Below are positions 1 to 11,405 of a stretch of DNA of 64,000 nt, piece after piece. The notes under the pieces were generated by a model. The model had not been told where the DNA came from. It saw only the letters and a list, made by a program, of their open reading frames with translations, and searched no databases. Made by a program: the position numbers and the translations under genes. How positions within the stretch are numbered: the stretch's first letter is position 1; every line of letters starts with the position of its first letter. Source of the DNA: Paguma larvata (Eukaryota > Chordata > Mammalia > Carnivora > Viverridae); contig CM057834.1 in the NCBI GenBank assembly GCA_030068075.1, positions 96,117,119 through 96,181,118 on the forward strand, in the 5' to 3' direction.

Positions 1-786
1 GAAAGCGGGCCCGGTAAAGGTGCAGCTAGAGACACATCAGAGAGATGGGGACCAGGAGAGACAAAAGAAACTGCCATCCAACGTCACTTTGCGCATTCCC
101 CGTCTCCCAAATGGGCCAATTCTCCCCGTTTCAAGAGCCTGTGTTGTGAAAGCAGGTGAAACTTTAAAGGACTTATCCTCATTAAGTATTGGGACAGAAC
201 CCTTACCAAATGAGTAAATTCCCGGGAAAAATCAAGATCTTAGAGTCCCTTAATAGGACTAAAATAATCATTGGCCAGCAGGAGAGGAGGTCTCCACCCC
301 CTCAGCCAGAGGAAGAGGTATTGCATTAGTCTGGCCCAGCACCCAACTCTTCTTTAATAGAGAGCTGCTTGGAAATATCAGAGCTGGAGAAGGGCTTCCC
401 CCAGCCAAGTCCATGCTCCCAGATATGGGAATAGGGTTGCAAACTAAAGATTAATTGTGAGATACTACCAATGTCTATGAGGTATTGCAGCTCAAACTTC
501 AATTCATTTGGGGAAAAATGGACCCTCACACTTGGTCCAACCCGATGTTCATCCAACCAGGCCCATTTTCAGACAACTTTCCTCTGAGTATAGGACCTTA
601 GGGAGTTTAACCATCCCAACCAATTTAAAACAACTGGCCTCTTTCACGCGAGCATTCCCCCTCAGTGCTAGGGATCATGTCTGCATGTGTCACATGCAAC
701 CAGAAAAAGTGTAGTTCAACTCAATTCAGTGTCTTAAAAAAAAATCACAAGTACTTTGACAAGGCATATATAGAATTAATGTAAAA
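1..786. other. Intronic stretch with no recognised element
   Basis: Short open frames on both strands (for example 20-217 +, 326-556 -) have no recognisable protein content. No tRNA-SINE, MIR, L2 or L1 signature was seen. Confidence 0.5.
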
Positions 787-797
787 AGAATCTTTAG

Positions 798-969
798 GAG
801 CGCCTGGGTGGCTCTGTCGGTTAAGCATCTGACTTTGGCTCAGGTCATGATCTCACAGTCTGTGGGTTTGAGCCCCACGTCAGGCTCTATGCTGACAGCT
901 CAGAGCCTGGAGCCTGCTTCCAATTTTGTGTCTCCCTCTCTCTCTCTCTGCCCCTCCCCTGCTTGCTCA

Positions 970-1005
<36 letters not shown>

Positions 1006-1030
1006 AATGAAGATTTAAAAAAAATTTTTT
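798..1030 (+). mobile_element. CanSINE, full length, sense
   Basis: The tRNA-Lys-like head GCGCCTGGGTGGCTCTGTCG is followed by the body, a (CT)n block with TCTCTCTC repeats to about 1003, and an A-rich tail. A 12-bp target-site duplication flanks it: AAGAATCTTTAG (786-797) and AAGTATCTTTAG (1031-1042), one mismatch. Confidence 0.95.
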
Positions 1031-1239
1031 AAGTATCTTTAGTATTTTATCATAGGACATTTTCTCAACCCGCTCTTTCCAAATGACTTCAACAAATATT
1101 ACTGAGTTTATCACATCCCTAATGTAATAACAAGGCTTGATTTGGTCAAGCAGCGACTCTATCTCCATATGGAGATTAATCTTTTGTAGTTCTCCTCCGT
1201 TGGATTACATGACCCACAGCTCCCCCACTGGTGGACCCA

Positions 1240-1950
1240 AAGTGGTGCATCTCAGTCATTCAACAGTGCCTCCTGAGCACCTGCCGTGTGCCAAGCAAGG
1301 TCTGGGCGCCGGAAACACAAGAAAGGACAAAGCAAGCAAAACATTTGTGTGCATGGACCTAGTTCAGGAAAGACAATCAATAAATAAGTCAACTTAATAA
1401 GTAGATAGGTATGTTAGATAATGATGCATACCCTAAAAACGAAACAAACCAATGGGGAATGGCTGAGGATGACTTGAGGATGGATTTTCCATTTCTTCGA
1501 GAAGGTGGCTCTAACTCTGAGGAGTTGACTGAATTCTGAGGGATAGAAGAAGCCAATCCTGCTGGCATCTGTGGAAGAAACCAATCCTGAGGTTGGAGCA
1601 AGCTTGATATCTTGAAGAAGAGAAAGAAGACTGGTGCGGCTGGAGCCCACCGAGCAAGGGAGAGAGTGGAACAGGGTGATATCAGAGACAGAGGCAAAAT
1701 GATGAAGTCCCGAGATGCTGGATCTTTTACGAAGTCTAGGGCTATGCATGACATACAGGAGGTTTTCAGAAGAGGCATGAGGCGGAGTATGGTGGTGTTC
1801 TCCCAACGGTACCAGGACTTTATGGAAGAGTCTCCTCTGGGTATCCTTCCGCTGAAATCGGAAGACAAGGATTCGGTAGCATCTTCAGGCTCCCTTCAGG
1901 TGCCAGGAAAACCCAGCCTAAAAATCCTATGGGGATGTTTGGAGGGTTAA
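1240..1950 (-). mobile_element. L2 (CR1-like) LINE 3' fragment, antisense
   Basis: Read on the minus strand, the 3' end corresponds to the L2 terminus; on the + strand it appears as TTCAACAG...GAGCACCTGCCGTGTGCCAAG near 1260. Upstream of that, the minus strand holds decayed sequence resembling the C-terminal part of the L2 ORF2 protein. The open frames on the minus strand at 1389-1868 and 1414-1806 fall inside this relic and give only patchy similarity in different frames. I treat them as remnants and not as a gene. Confidence 0.6.
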
Positions 1951-2049
1951 TACTTTATTTATAAGAAAACCTGAGGTCTGGGGATGGGGAGTAAAAAGGA
2001 ATCACTCTATTAAAAAAAAAAAAGCATGCATCATTTCTTCTGGAGCAAG

Positions 2050-2275
2050 CACTTGTATTGGAGCCACGAGACCAGGGTTCAAAATGAAACTTAAGTGTTC
2101 ACATCGAAATTTCTGTACCTCAGTTTCCTCACATGAAAAATGGAGATAATACCAGAATTGCAAGTGATGTTGTGAAAAGATTAATCGAGAAAATGCCTGA
2201 GTTAAAACATTGCTTGGAACATGGTTGGATAGGTTTCAGCTGCTGTTAATAACTACTAATAATTATATGAAGTTA
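2050..2275 (-). mobile_element. MIR SINE, antisense
   Basis: It shows the hallmark antisense core CCTCAGTTTCCTCAC followed by ATGGAGATAATACCAG, then GCTGTTAATAACTACTAATA. It is old and clearly diverged from the family consensus. Confidence 0.75.
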
Positions 2276-2904
2276 ACTAATCACAAATACTAGTAACTCT
2301 ATGAGGTCCAGAGTCTTAACAGAATAAGGCGTGGTGAAGAAGGGGTGTTCATGGCCAGTGGGAATTGGTTAGAAAAAGAAAGTTTCACAGCATTGTTGTT
2401 AGTGGTTAGTGGATTCGTTCGTGGTGATGGTTTATGGTTTAGGAATGCCTCAGCGGCGTGAGGACCTGACGTGTGAATGGAAACACCTCAGAAACCCTCT
2501 TCTTTCTCAAGATGAAAGAGAATGTCCCTTTTGATCACCATGGCTACACTATTGCTATAAGGTGGGGCCCAGAGACCTGCCACCCAGTCCCAGAGCCGAG
2601 GCCTCCTGTGCAACCCCCCACCATCTGCTTGGTCTCAATATGGACTTTCTTTTCCAAACAGTAGTCCAATTACCATAGGTAATTTAAAAAATTTGACCTT
2701 TATTTGTATCTCACAGGGAACATCAAGGCCATTTAATTCCCAGCATGCAACACCTTTAAATTCTCTTTCACGCTGCTCCTGCTCCGTTTCTTATCATGTT
2801 CCACTCGTGTTCGACCCCACCCCAAGTTCTTCCCCAAAACTCTCTTCCCTGCAGCCTTCATGGACTCCCGTCTCCGCTTCTGCTTCCTCTTCCCTTTCAT
2901 TCTG
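2276..2904. other. Intronic stretch with no recognised element
   Basis: This is mixed-composition sequence with no transposon signature I could name. It is C/T-rich from about 2770 to 2900, leading into a short CA repeat. Confidence 0.45.
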
Positions 2905-2905
2905 T

Positions 2906-2924
2906 ACACACACACACACACACA
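2906..2924. repeat. (AC)n microsatellite, short
   Basis: About nine uninterrupted AC units. Confidence 0.9.
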
Positions 2925-2944
2925 ACCTGGGTCTTTCCTTGTAC

Positions 2945-3262
2945 AAATCTCCCGTCCATTACCATCCACAAAGGTAACTAGTATTAAAGTTTGACGTGAA
3001 TCCTTCTAGACTTTTATCTTTTACTCTGTGCTTCAATGAACACACACACACGTGTGTGTGTGTGTATCAGAGACATGTACAACATGCACATATAATTTTT
3101 AGCCAAATGGAGCCATCACATGGATTTTATCCTGAAAGTTGTGTGTCACTTAACAATGTGTAATTGACAGTCTTCATAGATCTGTTTCACTGTTCATGCC
3201 ACATTGTATTATTATATTTGTTTAATATACCATAATAGATTTACACATCGTGGTTGTTTCCT
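2945..3262 (-). mobile_element. Old L1 3'-region fragment, antisense
   Basis: The blocks CATCCACAAAGGTAACTAGT and AATCCTTCTAGACTTTTATC, the CACTTAACAATGTG segment and TTAATATACCATAATAGAT follow the order of the 3' region of old mammalian L1 elements read in reverse. It is split by an embedded CA/TG palindrome at 3041-3066. The subfamily is not assigned. Confidence 0.55.
3041..3066. repeat. (CA)n(TG)n perfect palindrome
   Basis: Eleven bases CACACACACAC (3041-3051) are followed directly by their reverse complement GTGTGTGTGTG (3052-3062) and a short TGTA extension. It is strictly alternating purine-pyrimidine except at the centre step, where CG keeps the alternation. It is able to form a spacer-less hairpin, cruciform or left-handed DNA. 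Confidence 0.9.
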
Positions 3263-3977
3263 TGTTGGGTTTTTTGGGGGTTTTTTTTGCTTTTGTTTGG
3301 TTTTGTTTTGTTTCTGCTATTAGAAACTCTTTAAAAACTTTGCAAACCACCGAAGCACCAAACTGAAAAGCTGTGTGTGCCTGGCTTTCAACTCGAGGTA
3401 GAGGGTGGAAGATTAAGGAGAAAAGTCAAGTGGATTGAAATCAGCAATAAAGCGACCGTTCTCCAATACTAAATGTACTTGAAATTTATTCCCCTGCATC
3501 TGTAGGTAAATGTCCTTCTGTTCTTGAAACAATAAATCCCCATAAACTTCCCATAAAGTTTTGCAGAGGAGAAACGGGAGACTGGTTCCATCAGAATCCA
3601 TTCAGTGCTTTGTTTGTGCCCCTTCTGATCTGAATTTTAAAACCCCTGTTTTTCCTCGGAGCCCCGGAGACCGAGAAAAGGTCAGAATGCAACATGTTTC
3701 AAAGCCGCTGTTCTCCGGGTGGCTGCCAGCCTGCTGGAAATAACTGCTTTCAAAACCCAGATTACGGCGCCATCTACTCGGTTTCAAATTAGCATAACCT
3801 ATGGCACCATGCAGTGGTGGTTACGACTGTAACTGCAACTTTTGGTTATATCCTAAATTCACTTTTAGCAATATCGAGATGCCCAAAAGGCTCCCTTCCA
3901 CGCAGGCCATCTTTGCGTTCAGTAACCTCAGAGGCAAGACTGAGCCCAGATCTCCATTTTACGACTTGGAATTTTAT
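3263..3977. other. Intronic stretch, T/G-rich then unremarkable
   Basis: The first 60 bases are T/G-rich, with TTGTTTGG and TTTTGTTTTG runs near 3265-3310. The rest holds no element I recognise. Confidence 0.45.
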
Positions 3978-4182
3978 TTTTTTTAATGTTTATTTATTTT
4001 GAGAGAGACAGAGAGACAGAGAGAGAGAACGAGTGGGGGAAAGGCAGAAAGAGAGGGGAACAGAGGATCCCAAGCAGGCTCTGCACTGACAGCAGAGAGC
4101 CCGGCATGGAGCTCAAACTCACAAACAGTGAGTCCATGACCGGAGAAGTCAGATGCTCGACCCACTGCACCATGCAGGCTCC
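3978..4182 (-). mobile_element. CanSINE, antisense, diverged
   Basis: The tail complement TTTTTTAATGTTTATTTATT is followed by a (GA)n block, CCCAAGCAGGCTCTGCACTG and the diverged reverse head ending near CCATGCAGGCTC. The head has lost most of its consensus, so the right-hand boundary is approximate and no clear target duplication was seen. Confidence 0.85.
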
Positions 4183-4279
4183 CTTCCAGCTGGAAATGTT
4201 AAAGTGGAAGGTACTAAGTCCAATCATAAAGTGACACGTCACGCTGAATTGCACTGTAATAATCTACTCCATAGTTCCT

Positions 4280-4770
4280 TACCCGGGTGCGTCCCCCCCC
4301 CTAGTATGTTCAGTAAGCGTGCAGTGAGGCCCTGGCGTTTGGGGTTGTGGCAGCGCGTCTTCGTTCCATGCAAACCTCTCCCGTGGCCCCGTGGCCCCGC
4401 AGCCCTTCCGAGAAGCTTCTGGGGAACACGTTCCCCACTCCAGGTGTCTCAGCAGCCTGTCGCCGCTCCTGCTGTCTGTCCTCCCCTCATACTGATTCCC
4501 AGGTTCCTCTGAAGTCAAACTCTACGTCAACATAGTGGATGCACTCACTTTATCATTTGTCGTGATTAATGTGACACGGCTAATAAAATTCCTGCTGGCC
4601 TCGCACAGTCTGAGACACCGAAGGGTGTCCTCTGCAATCAACTTGAATCCCGTTTCACAATCCTTACTCCCGGGGGCGGTCACAACCCAAGCTGTGCCTC
4701 TGCACCCAGCCTCACACCGCGGAGACCACAAAGGATCGCCGTGGCGCGTGCAACCGGGCCTTCAGTGTGT
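4280..4770. other. CpG-enriched intronic patch
   Basis: About a dozen CpGs lie within 4283-4465, and a second cluster lies near 4670-4760 around CCGGGGGCGGTCACAAC and GGATCGCCGTGGCGCGTGC. They are separated by AT-rich sequence. Surrounding intron is CpG-poor outside young SINEs. No exon, repeat or open frame with recognisable content explains it. Counts are by eye. Confidence 0.5.
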
Positions 4771-5049
4771 TCTTTCTTTCCTTAAAGTCTGAACATCTAT
4801 TTCGGCTTTGATGCATTCTTTATTTTTACTTCAGAAATTATTTTCACTTAGCCACCGAATGGAATTTGTTTTCAGGCTCGCTTTCAGCTGCGTTTCCTTC
4901 TTCTCGAGTATTTATGAGTTTGTTAAGAAACTGCAGCCCGTTCTATATAAATCCAGGCCGTCTCTCATGCCCCTGCATACACAAAAATCTGTCCTTTTTC
5001 TAGGAATATTAATAAATATAGGCCAGAAGAGGGGTTTTTATGTTTGCCC
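4771..5049. other. AT-rich intronic stretch with no recognised element
   Basis: No transposon signature was seen. The frame open at 4808-5110 has no recognisable protein content. Confidence 0.4.
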
Positions 5050-5175
5050 TTTTATAGTGCTTTGGTGTTCCAAAGTGCTTCGTATGACCCTGTGGTTTTT
5101 ACATCATTAGAACAACCTTGTAACAAAGGAGTTGCTTTCCTAACTTATAAATAAAGACACTGAGGTTCTAAAAGC
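5050..5175 (+). mobile_element. MIR SINE fragment, sense
   Basis: The order AGTGCTTCGTATGACC, CATCATTAGAACAACCTTG, ACTTATAAATAAAGACACTGAGG matches the central and 3' part of MIR with many substitutions. Confidence 0.5.
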
Positions 5176-6065
5176 TTCCATCCATTTTCCCACTTCCTCT
5201 TTGTATCATGGAACGGGAGATGAGGAGGGCAGGGAAGGGGGTGGGGGGAGGAACCGCGTTAGTTTTCAGTAGGAAAACGACGGTATCTATGAATAGGACA
5301 TGCGAATCCTTTTATTTCCTGTAATGAAAACAGCACCCAAAGGCAACTTTGATTTGTGTAACCTAATTGTGTGGCTCATATCAATCCATTACTCCGCGGT
5401 GCAGAGCAGTTTCCAGTGTTCGCATCCTCCGTTCTGCTGGAAATGGGCGGCTTTTTCCACATTTTACTCACCTAATGGATTTCATATAAAGTCTGTTTCT
5501 CTGTGGATGTGGGGCTCTGGGGGGTTTGTAGTCTACCGATATGTAAGGGCTGCCTCACATCACGGCATTCCCGCTCTGCACAGTGGCTGAGCGTGGCTAT
5601 AAATATGTTGCGGTCTTTTATATTTGTGCCGTGACCATTGGTCCCCGCAACAGGGCAGATGATAAAATGGGAGCTTAATGGTCTTAGGGCACGGATTACA
5701 ATTGTAGGAAGAGAGAAAAAGAGAAGAGGTCGGAGATACCAAAGGGAGACATTGTAAAGACGGAAGTGACACCCACGGGGCTGGCCCTCAGAACCATCAT
5801 CAACCACCATGAGTACATGCTGAGCACCCCGTGGTTTTGAAGAGAGCCTGCGTGTGGGGTCTCTAAGAAGGGAATTGTTAAATGCGACTAAAAGGCCAAG
5901 TAAATAATGCCAAACCAAAAAAAGCTTCCATCCGAATGGGCTAAATAACTCTTCGATTCAGAAATTGGAGAAGGCGGGCTCTGTAGATGGTCGCCAAGGA
6001 GTGGTTAAGAGTTGGGAGTGGGATGATCACTGGTTCAGATCTTTGTTAAGAACACTTTTTCTTTT
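5176..6065. other. Intronic stretch with no recognised element
   Basis: There is a short G-rich run near 5228-5252. The minus-strand frame open at 5472-5918 (148 codons) shows no domain or motif I recognise, and I give it no gene call. Confidence 0.4.
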
Positions 6066-6835
6066 TTACTTAAGAAACACATCTTGAACACCCACCTCTG
6101 TGTGTCAGGCTAATATTACAGGTAGAAAGAAAGAGAAAATACAATCTCTGCTCTGCGAAGTTCCTGTCCTAGCAGAGGAAAGGAACACATGAGAGTAAGT
6201 TGAGTGCGGTGACAGACACGAGATGTCACAGGAGTGTAGGAAAAGTGTGCCACAAAGGAGGAGAAGGAATCAGGCCCGGTGTAGCGTGTGAGTGGGGAGG
6301 GCTGGGAAGGGGAAGTTAGAGAGAAGGATAGTCCAGAAAGAGGAAACCATGCAAAGAAAGGCATGGAGTCCATTCACAGCAATGGGGGTGGTGGGAAGTC
6401 ATGGCTTCTGCGTTCCGCTGAGCACACGTTCTCGAGAGAGAGGAGGCTGAAGAAGGAGGTCTACACCTGATACGCGTGTCCAGGAGTTTGCGAGGTATTC
6501 CACTGGCATTTGGAACCATGAGAGGTTGTATTCATAAGAGGGAAACCATCAGCTGTGCATTCGGGAAAGCTCTCTCTGTTGGCTTTGTAAGGACTGGATT
6601 TAAAATTTAACAACACTGGAAGCAGAGCCTGGAATCAGCGTGTCATCCAGGCAAGAGGTGATGGCCTGAGCCCTGGTGGGGACGTGCCCGCAGAATATTT
6701 CAGAGGTGCGGTTCTCAGGCCCTGGGAGTCGATTGGATATGGAGGAATGACTCCCCTGTTTCTGGCTTGAGCGGTGGAGCGGGAACAGCTCCAAGTGGAG
6801 AATACTGCAGGTGGAGCGAATTTGGAAGAAATATA
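6066..6835 (-). mobile_element. L2 LINE relic, antisense
   Basis: It starts with the L2 terminus read backwards (AACACCCACCTCTGTGTGTCAG). It continues through blocks typical of reverse-read L2 ORF2, such as GGAAACCATGCAAAGAAAGG, TTGTAAGGACTGGATTT and CAGCGTGTCATCCAGGCAAG (6636-6655). The whole is badly decayed, with no intact reading frame. Confidence 0.6.
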
Positions 6836-7556
6836 TGTTCTCTTGCAGTCATTTAGAGTTTGAAGTACTTGTAGGTCAAAGGAAAGCTGTCTAGTAAGAA
6901 ACCCATATGTTAATGTTAACCTCATAGTAGCGATCTAACCGTATGCATAAATTTCGGAATCACTGATCTATGTATGGTTAGTGCTTGAAATCATGAAAGG
7001 GGGCGAAATCGCTCAGGAAAAGAAAGAAAAGCAGATTTATCCCCGGGGCTGACATACAAGCATTTAAAAGTCACGCAGTCCCCGAGTAGCCCTCCCATGG
7101 CCGTTTCTGTGTACTACATTACTTGTTAAATATTTTTAATGTCAACCTGCATGTAGTGGATATAAATTTGTCCTCCAGCCTCCAGATGCAACAGCCTCAT
7201 TTTTGCCAAAGCAAACAGATCTTCCCCCGATCCTTTGCTCACCAGGGTATGAGTCTTCCAGGCTTGCTCTTCCCTCCTTCTTTGGAATCGATGACACAGA
7301 AACCTTCAGAGTTTACCTGACACAGAAATTTGAATGAAGAGCAGAGAGCACAGCTATTTCCATTATTCACCGAGTTATTCATTTCTCCACTTCTGGTTAA
7401 TAATTTTTAACTTTGAATCCCATTATACTCAAGATGACAACAAGGATAACTAATTAGCCATAACTAGTGGCCCCAATAAGGAATGTTTGAGGGGTCGAAC
7501 ATGGAGACGCTGCACAGTTTTAGACCTACTCCCCACCTCCAAATATTCAAGTACAT
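6836..7556. other. AT-rich intronic stretch with no recognised element
   Basis: No repeat signature or plausible exon was seen. Stretches near 7380-7450 are strongly AT-rich. Confidence 0.4.
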
Positions 7557-7769
7557 GGAGCGCCTGGGTGGCTCATCAGTTAAGCATCCTACTTCGCATC
7601 AGGTCATGATCTCACTGTTTGTTGGTTCAAGCCCCTCGTCGGGCTCTGTGCTGACATCTCAGAGCCTGGAGCCTGCTTCAGATTCTGTGTCTCCCTCACT
7701 CTGCCCGTTCCCTGCTCGCGCTCTGTCTCTCAAAAATAAATAAAATGTTAAAAAAATATATAAAAAAAA
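7557..7769 (+). mobile_element. CanSINE, sense
   Basis: The head GGAGCGCCTGGGTGGCTC is followed by the body and an AAAAATAAATAAAATG tail. A target duplication of about nine bases flanks it: TCAAGTACA to the left and TCCAAGTACA to the right (one inserted base). Confidence 0.93.
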
Positions 7770-10531
7770 TCCAAGTACACACAACTGTTTCCAGCATTTA
7801 TATAAATTTATATAAAATTTATGTAAAAGTAAAATAAAATTACCCCTCTTAGTATGACTCTGTTCACATGCACCACTGACAAGGGTCAGCAAGTGAGTTT
7901 CCATGACTGATGAGGAACAAACCAGTTTCATCACACCCCCCATAATCTGGCTATTGGTCAGCTTACAGCAGTGCAGGAAACACCCTCAGCATCATGACCT
8001 CTGGAGTTTTATTATCATATTCTTCTCTGTCCCCATTCTTTCGTGAAGGAACCAAAGGGCAAAGAGACAGAAGGTGAAAATTTTTCATTGTTGACCCCTC
8101 CCCTAAGCCCTGTAGGTTGTAGCAACAGCAAAAGTTTGCTGGTGAGGGTGAAACTCGACAAGTTAATAACATTTTACCTTGCACCCCTTCATTTTGAGGT
8201 TGGGCTTGCCCTATAAAATCAGGCTGGGAGCTGAACAAAGCTACTTTTACCTTTCCAGAATGCACAAAATGGTTTAATTAAGGAAGTCCTTTTTTCCTAC
8301 GCATAAGGACACCTCTGCAAATAGACTCAAATCTACATGCAAATGAAGCCATCTGGCTTATTGTTGTCAATAGCACCCAGCCCACGGTAAACAATAGAAG
8401 GCTCTCTGTGGAACTCAAATACTCACATTTCTAACCTTTGGGTCACTGAAAATTTTCAGAGTAATTAGTCTCCTCAGCGCTAGTATTCACATTGGAAAGT
8501 GCTGGCCTCTTAAAGGAAAAGCTATGGTTTTCTTGGTGTGGTCCCAGTACTGAGCCACTGGATGGCTCGGAGGAAATTGCTGGACCCAGGAGCCATGGGC
8601 ATCCAGACCACACCCGCAGCCCTGACCTTACCAAACCACAGCCACAGCCCGAGAGCCCGAGTGCAACCTTCTCCCTTCTCCCCACTGCTTTGTTCATCAG
8701 ATTTGTATTCAATGACTGCTCTACAAAACCGTATGTCACATCGCCAGGGCTCAGGGCGACTCCCATTTGTGTGTCCTGAAGGAATATTTTTAAGCTGCTG
8801 AGGAGATGAAGACATGGGGAAAGGCACAGGTTCGAGAGCCAGTGAGCAGAGAGTGGAAGGGTGAGAGGGGAACAGGACACATGGCAGACATGCGTATGAG
8901 TCTGAGATGAGCCGACTGGCTGGAGAAGTCAGAATTGGAGGTTATGTCAGTTTAGTTAAGGCTAGTTGGCTGCTGCCCCTTAAGGAATTCACCCATGGGG
9001 TAGGGGAGGCTCAGGAGGGGCCTCAGGGCTTGCTGACTTGCTGTTTAAGGAAAGGAAGCTCCTTTCCCATCCTCCTCCCACCCCTGGACTGCACATGATA
9101 CCAAAGCCATCAGTCCTAGTGATTAACGTCCTTTTGGTAGTATTAATGGCAGGTAGTAACAGGCAGTAAGCAACAGAGGACTGGTGAAGTCTGTGCAGCC
9201 TCAGTTACACCCCCAGTTCACTTTCTCTAACCCTGCCAGCACTATCCTGTCCTACCCAACAAGAGCTGATGGAACCTCATATGAGCTAAGTAGTAAACTG
9301 GGGGAAACTTAGCAAGCCTCTTCTGATTCCTCTAGGTATCCCTTTGTCTTTGGAGGTGAGGGTGATCCTTTCCTCAAGGAGAGGCGGGCACCTCACATGA
9401 CGGTCTGTGATCTGCTTCAGGGGAGGGCTAGAGGGTCCTTCCCACACCCGCCATTTCTTACATTCCTTTAGCTCAAAATATTCAATATGCTAAGGTTCTG
9501 TATTTGGGGGAGCATGTCCTGAACCCCATCAGTTACCTACATGATGTAGTCATCAGAGAGCATTAGCTTCCTCAATAGCAACACAGACAGCTCGAAGATG
9601 GGGACAAAATGCCTTTAATAGCTTCATGGCAGAATAATTTTCTGGAGTGTCTCACTTACGTGTAGAAGTAGAATAAGGACTCTTCAGAAAAGCAAGGATT
9701 TGGAAAGTCGACCTCCTGCATTCCTTTTCTCACAAAGGTACAGGAGAGTGTGCCTGTGGAAATGAGGGTGGAGACCCAGAAAGAGGGATCACCCAAAGTC
9801 ATGGAGTCTTCTGATTTGGGCATTTTGCAGGGTAGAGTAGCAGAAGGATGGTCTGCAATAATGGCAAGAAACAGGTCCCAGGACGAGAGCCAGGCATCAA
9901 CCCTGAGAGGAGCCAGTCGCCCTGACAACAGGAAGTCAGAGGCTGTAGGGGGGCCTCTGAGGGACAGAAGGGGGACCGCTAGATCACCTGATGTGTATAA
10001 TGTTGGGAACACATGGAAGAGTCTTACGGATGTTGAGGAATTCGGATAGAATTTATGATGGGTACAAAGAAAACCAAGCCAATAAAAAAATAGGTAATCA
10101 CTGATTCCAGAGAAACAAAAGACATTATACAAAGAATAGAAACTATAATTAGATTGTACTAGTCGGCTCATTAGTAAATAATACGAAGCCCTAAAAATGT
10201 AAATATTGAATTTCAGTAGAACCCAAAATCTGTGAGTTTGCTAGTTTTAGAGAATCTGGAGAAAGGGAATAGGCGGACGGGCATCTGAAAGTGTTCAGTC
10301 TTCATCTCGTATCTAGGGAAGGACGATCAAGTATATATAAAACGCATCAATTAATAAATATCAACACATGCATGTTTTAGAAATACAAGGAGATAACTGA
10401 AAGAGTTAAGGGTCGGAGTTGTTGCTAAGAAGTTGGGTTGGGACGCAAGGGTGGAGCAGACAGCTGCATTTCGCTTTATCCCTTGTAGCATCACTAGATT
10501 GTTAAGACTATGTATCTGTAACGCAAGGTCG
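7770..10531. other. Long intronic stretch without a confident repeat call
   Basis: At 2.8 kb this is one of the longer stretches without a named element. It holds overlapping open frames on opposite strands at 9656-10171 (-, 171 codons) and 9750-10049 (+, 99 codons), neither with recognisable content. The segment near 9470-9530 has an LTR-like flavour that I could not place. Confidence 0.4.
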
Positions 10532-10549
10532 GAAATTAAAACTAGGCTC

Positions 10550-10739
10550 GGGGCACCTGGGTGGCTCAGTTGGCTAGGTATCTGAATCTTGATTTCGTTC
10601 AGGTCATGATCTCAAGCCCCACATCAGGCTCTGCACTGTCAGATTCTCTCTCTCTCTCTCTTTCTCTCTGCCACTCCCCTGCTCGCTCGCTCGCGCTCTC
10701 TCTCTCTCTCTCTCAAAATAAATAAACTTTAAAAAATGA
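10550..10739 (+). mobile_element. CanSINE, sense
   Basis: The body is internally shortened after ATGATCTC, followed by CT and GCTC-type repeats and an AATAAATAAAC tail. A long target duplication of about 18 bp flanks it: GAAATTAAAACTAGGCT (from 10532) and GAAATTAAACCTAGGCTT (from 10739), one mismatch. Confidence 0.95.
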
Positions 10740-10809
10740 GAAATTAAACCTAGGCTTAAAACTAATTGCTGCTGTCGACCTAAAAAAAAGAGGTAAATCG
10801 AGGCAAGCT

Positions 10810-11300
10810 CAAAATTGTCAAAAAAAAAAAAAGGAGTTTATTTAACAATAGCAGAAGAATTGCGATTTGGGGCACACAGGCTGTAGCAAGCTCCAGGCAT
10901 CTGTTGAGGGTTTGGGGAAGGCTATATTTATGGGCAGGGAATGGAGACAGGAGAGAGTTCAGTTAGATCTGTTAAAAAACAAACAGAGGCCAGCTTTGAA
11001 AATTCCCCAAGCAGACAAAAACAGTCCAGTCAGACAAAAAATAAAGCTCAACTCAGCTTATTTTTCCAGACCAACCCAACCTGGGTCATTTCTCGTTCAT
11101 GCCTCTGGAAACCATAAGCAAAAATTTCCCGAGGTTGTTATGAGGTAACCCCTGAAGAAAATTCCAACATTATCAGATCTCTGTAAATCGGGCATTTATG
11201 GGAAATCAGTGCGTGTGTCCTTATGTTTTATTTTCCTGAGAGCACATGGGTGAGATTTTCTATTTTATATCCTCCAGTTCCATTTTAAATTGAAGTTCTT
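10810..11300. mobile_element. Possible LTR remnant of an endogenous retrovirus
   Basis: The segment runs from an A-rich stretch and GGAGTTTATTTAAC through GGCTATATTTATGGGCAGGG and ATTATCAGATCTCTG to TTTTATATCCTCCAGTTCC. This order resembles mammalian LTRs that I know, but I cannot assign a family or find TG...CA ends. No retroviral coding sequence is adjacent. Confidence 0.3.
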
Positions 11301-11405
11301 TAACACTGCCCAAAAGAAAATATCCTTAGAAATTTTGAAGTCAGTATCCCATACCAAATAATCATTGGTGAGATTAAAGTAAATGGCTGTTAAAGAATTT
11401 GGATG

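Noticed and set aside
1389..1868. 159-codon minus-strand open frame
   Set aside because: It lies in an antisense L2 relic. The similarity to L2 protein shifts between frames, so it is a decayed fragment.
4280..4770. Promoter or first exon of a nested gene at the CpG-rich patch
   Set aside because: There is CpG enrichment, but no open frame with recognisable content and no coherent exon structure on either strand. It is kept only as a finding.
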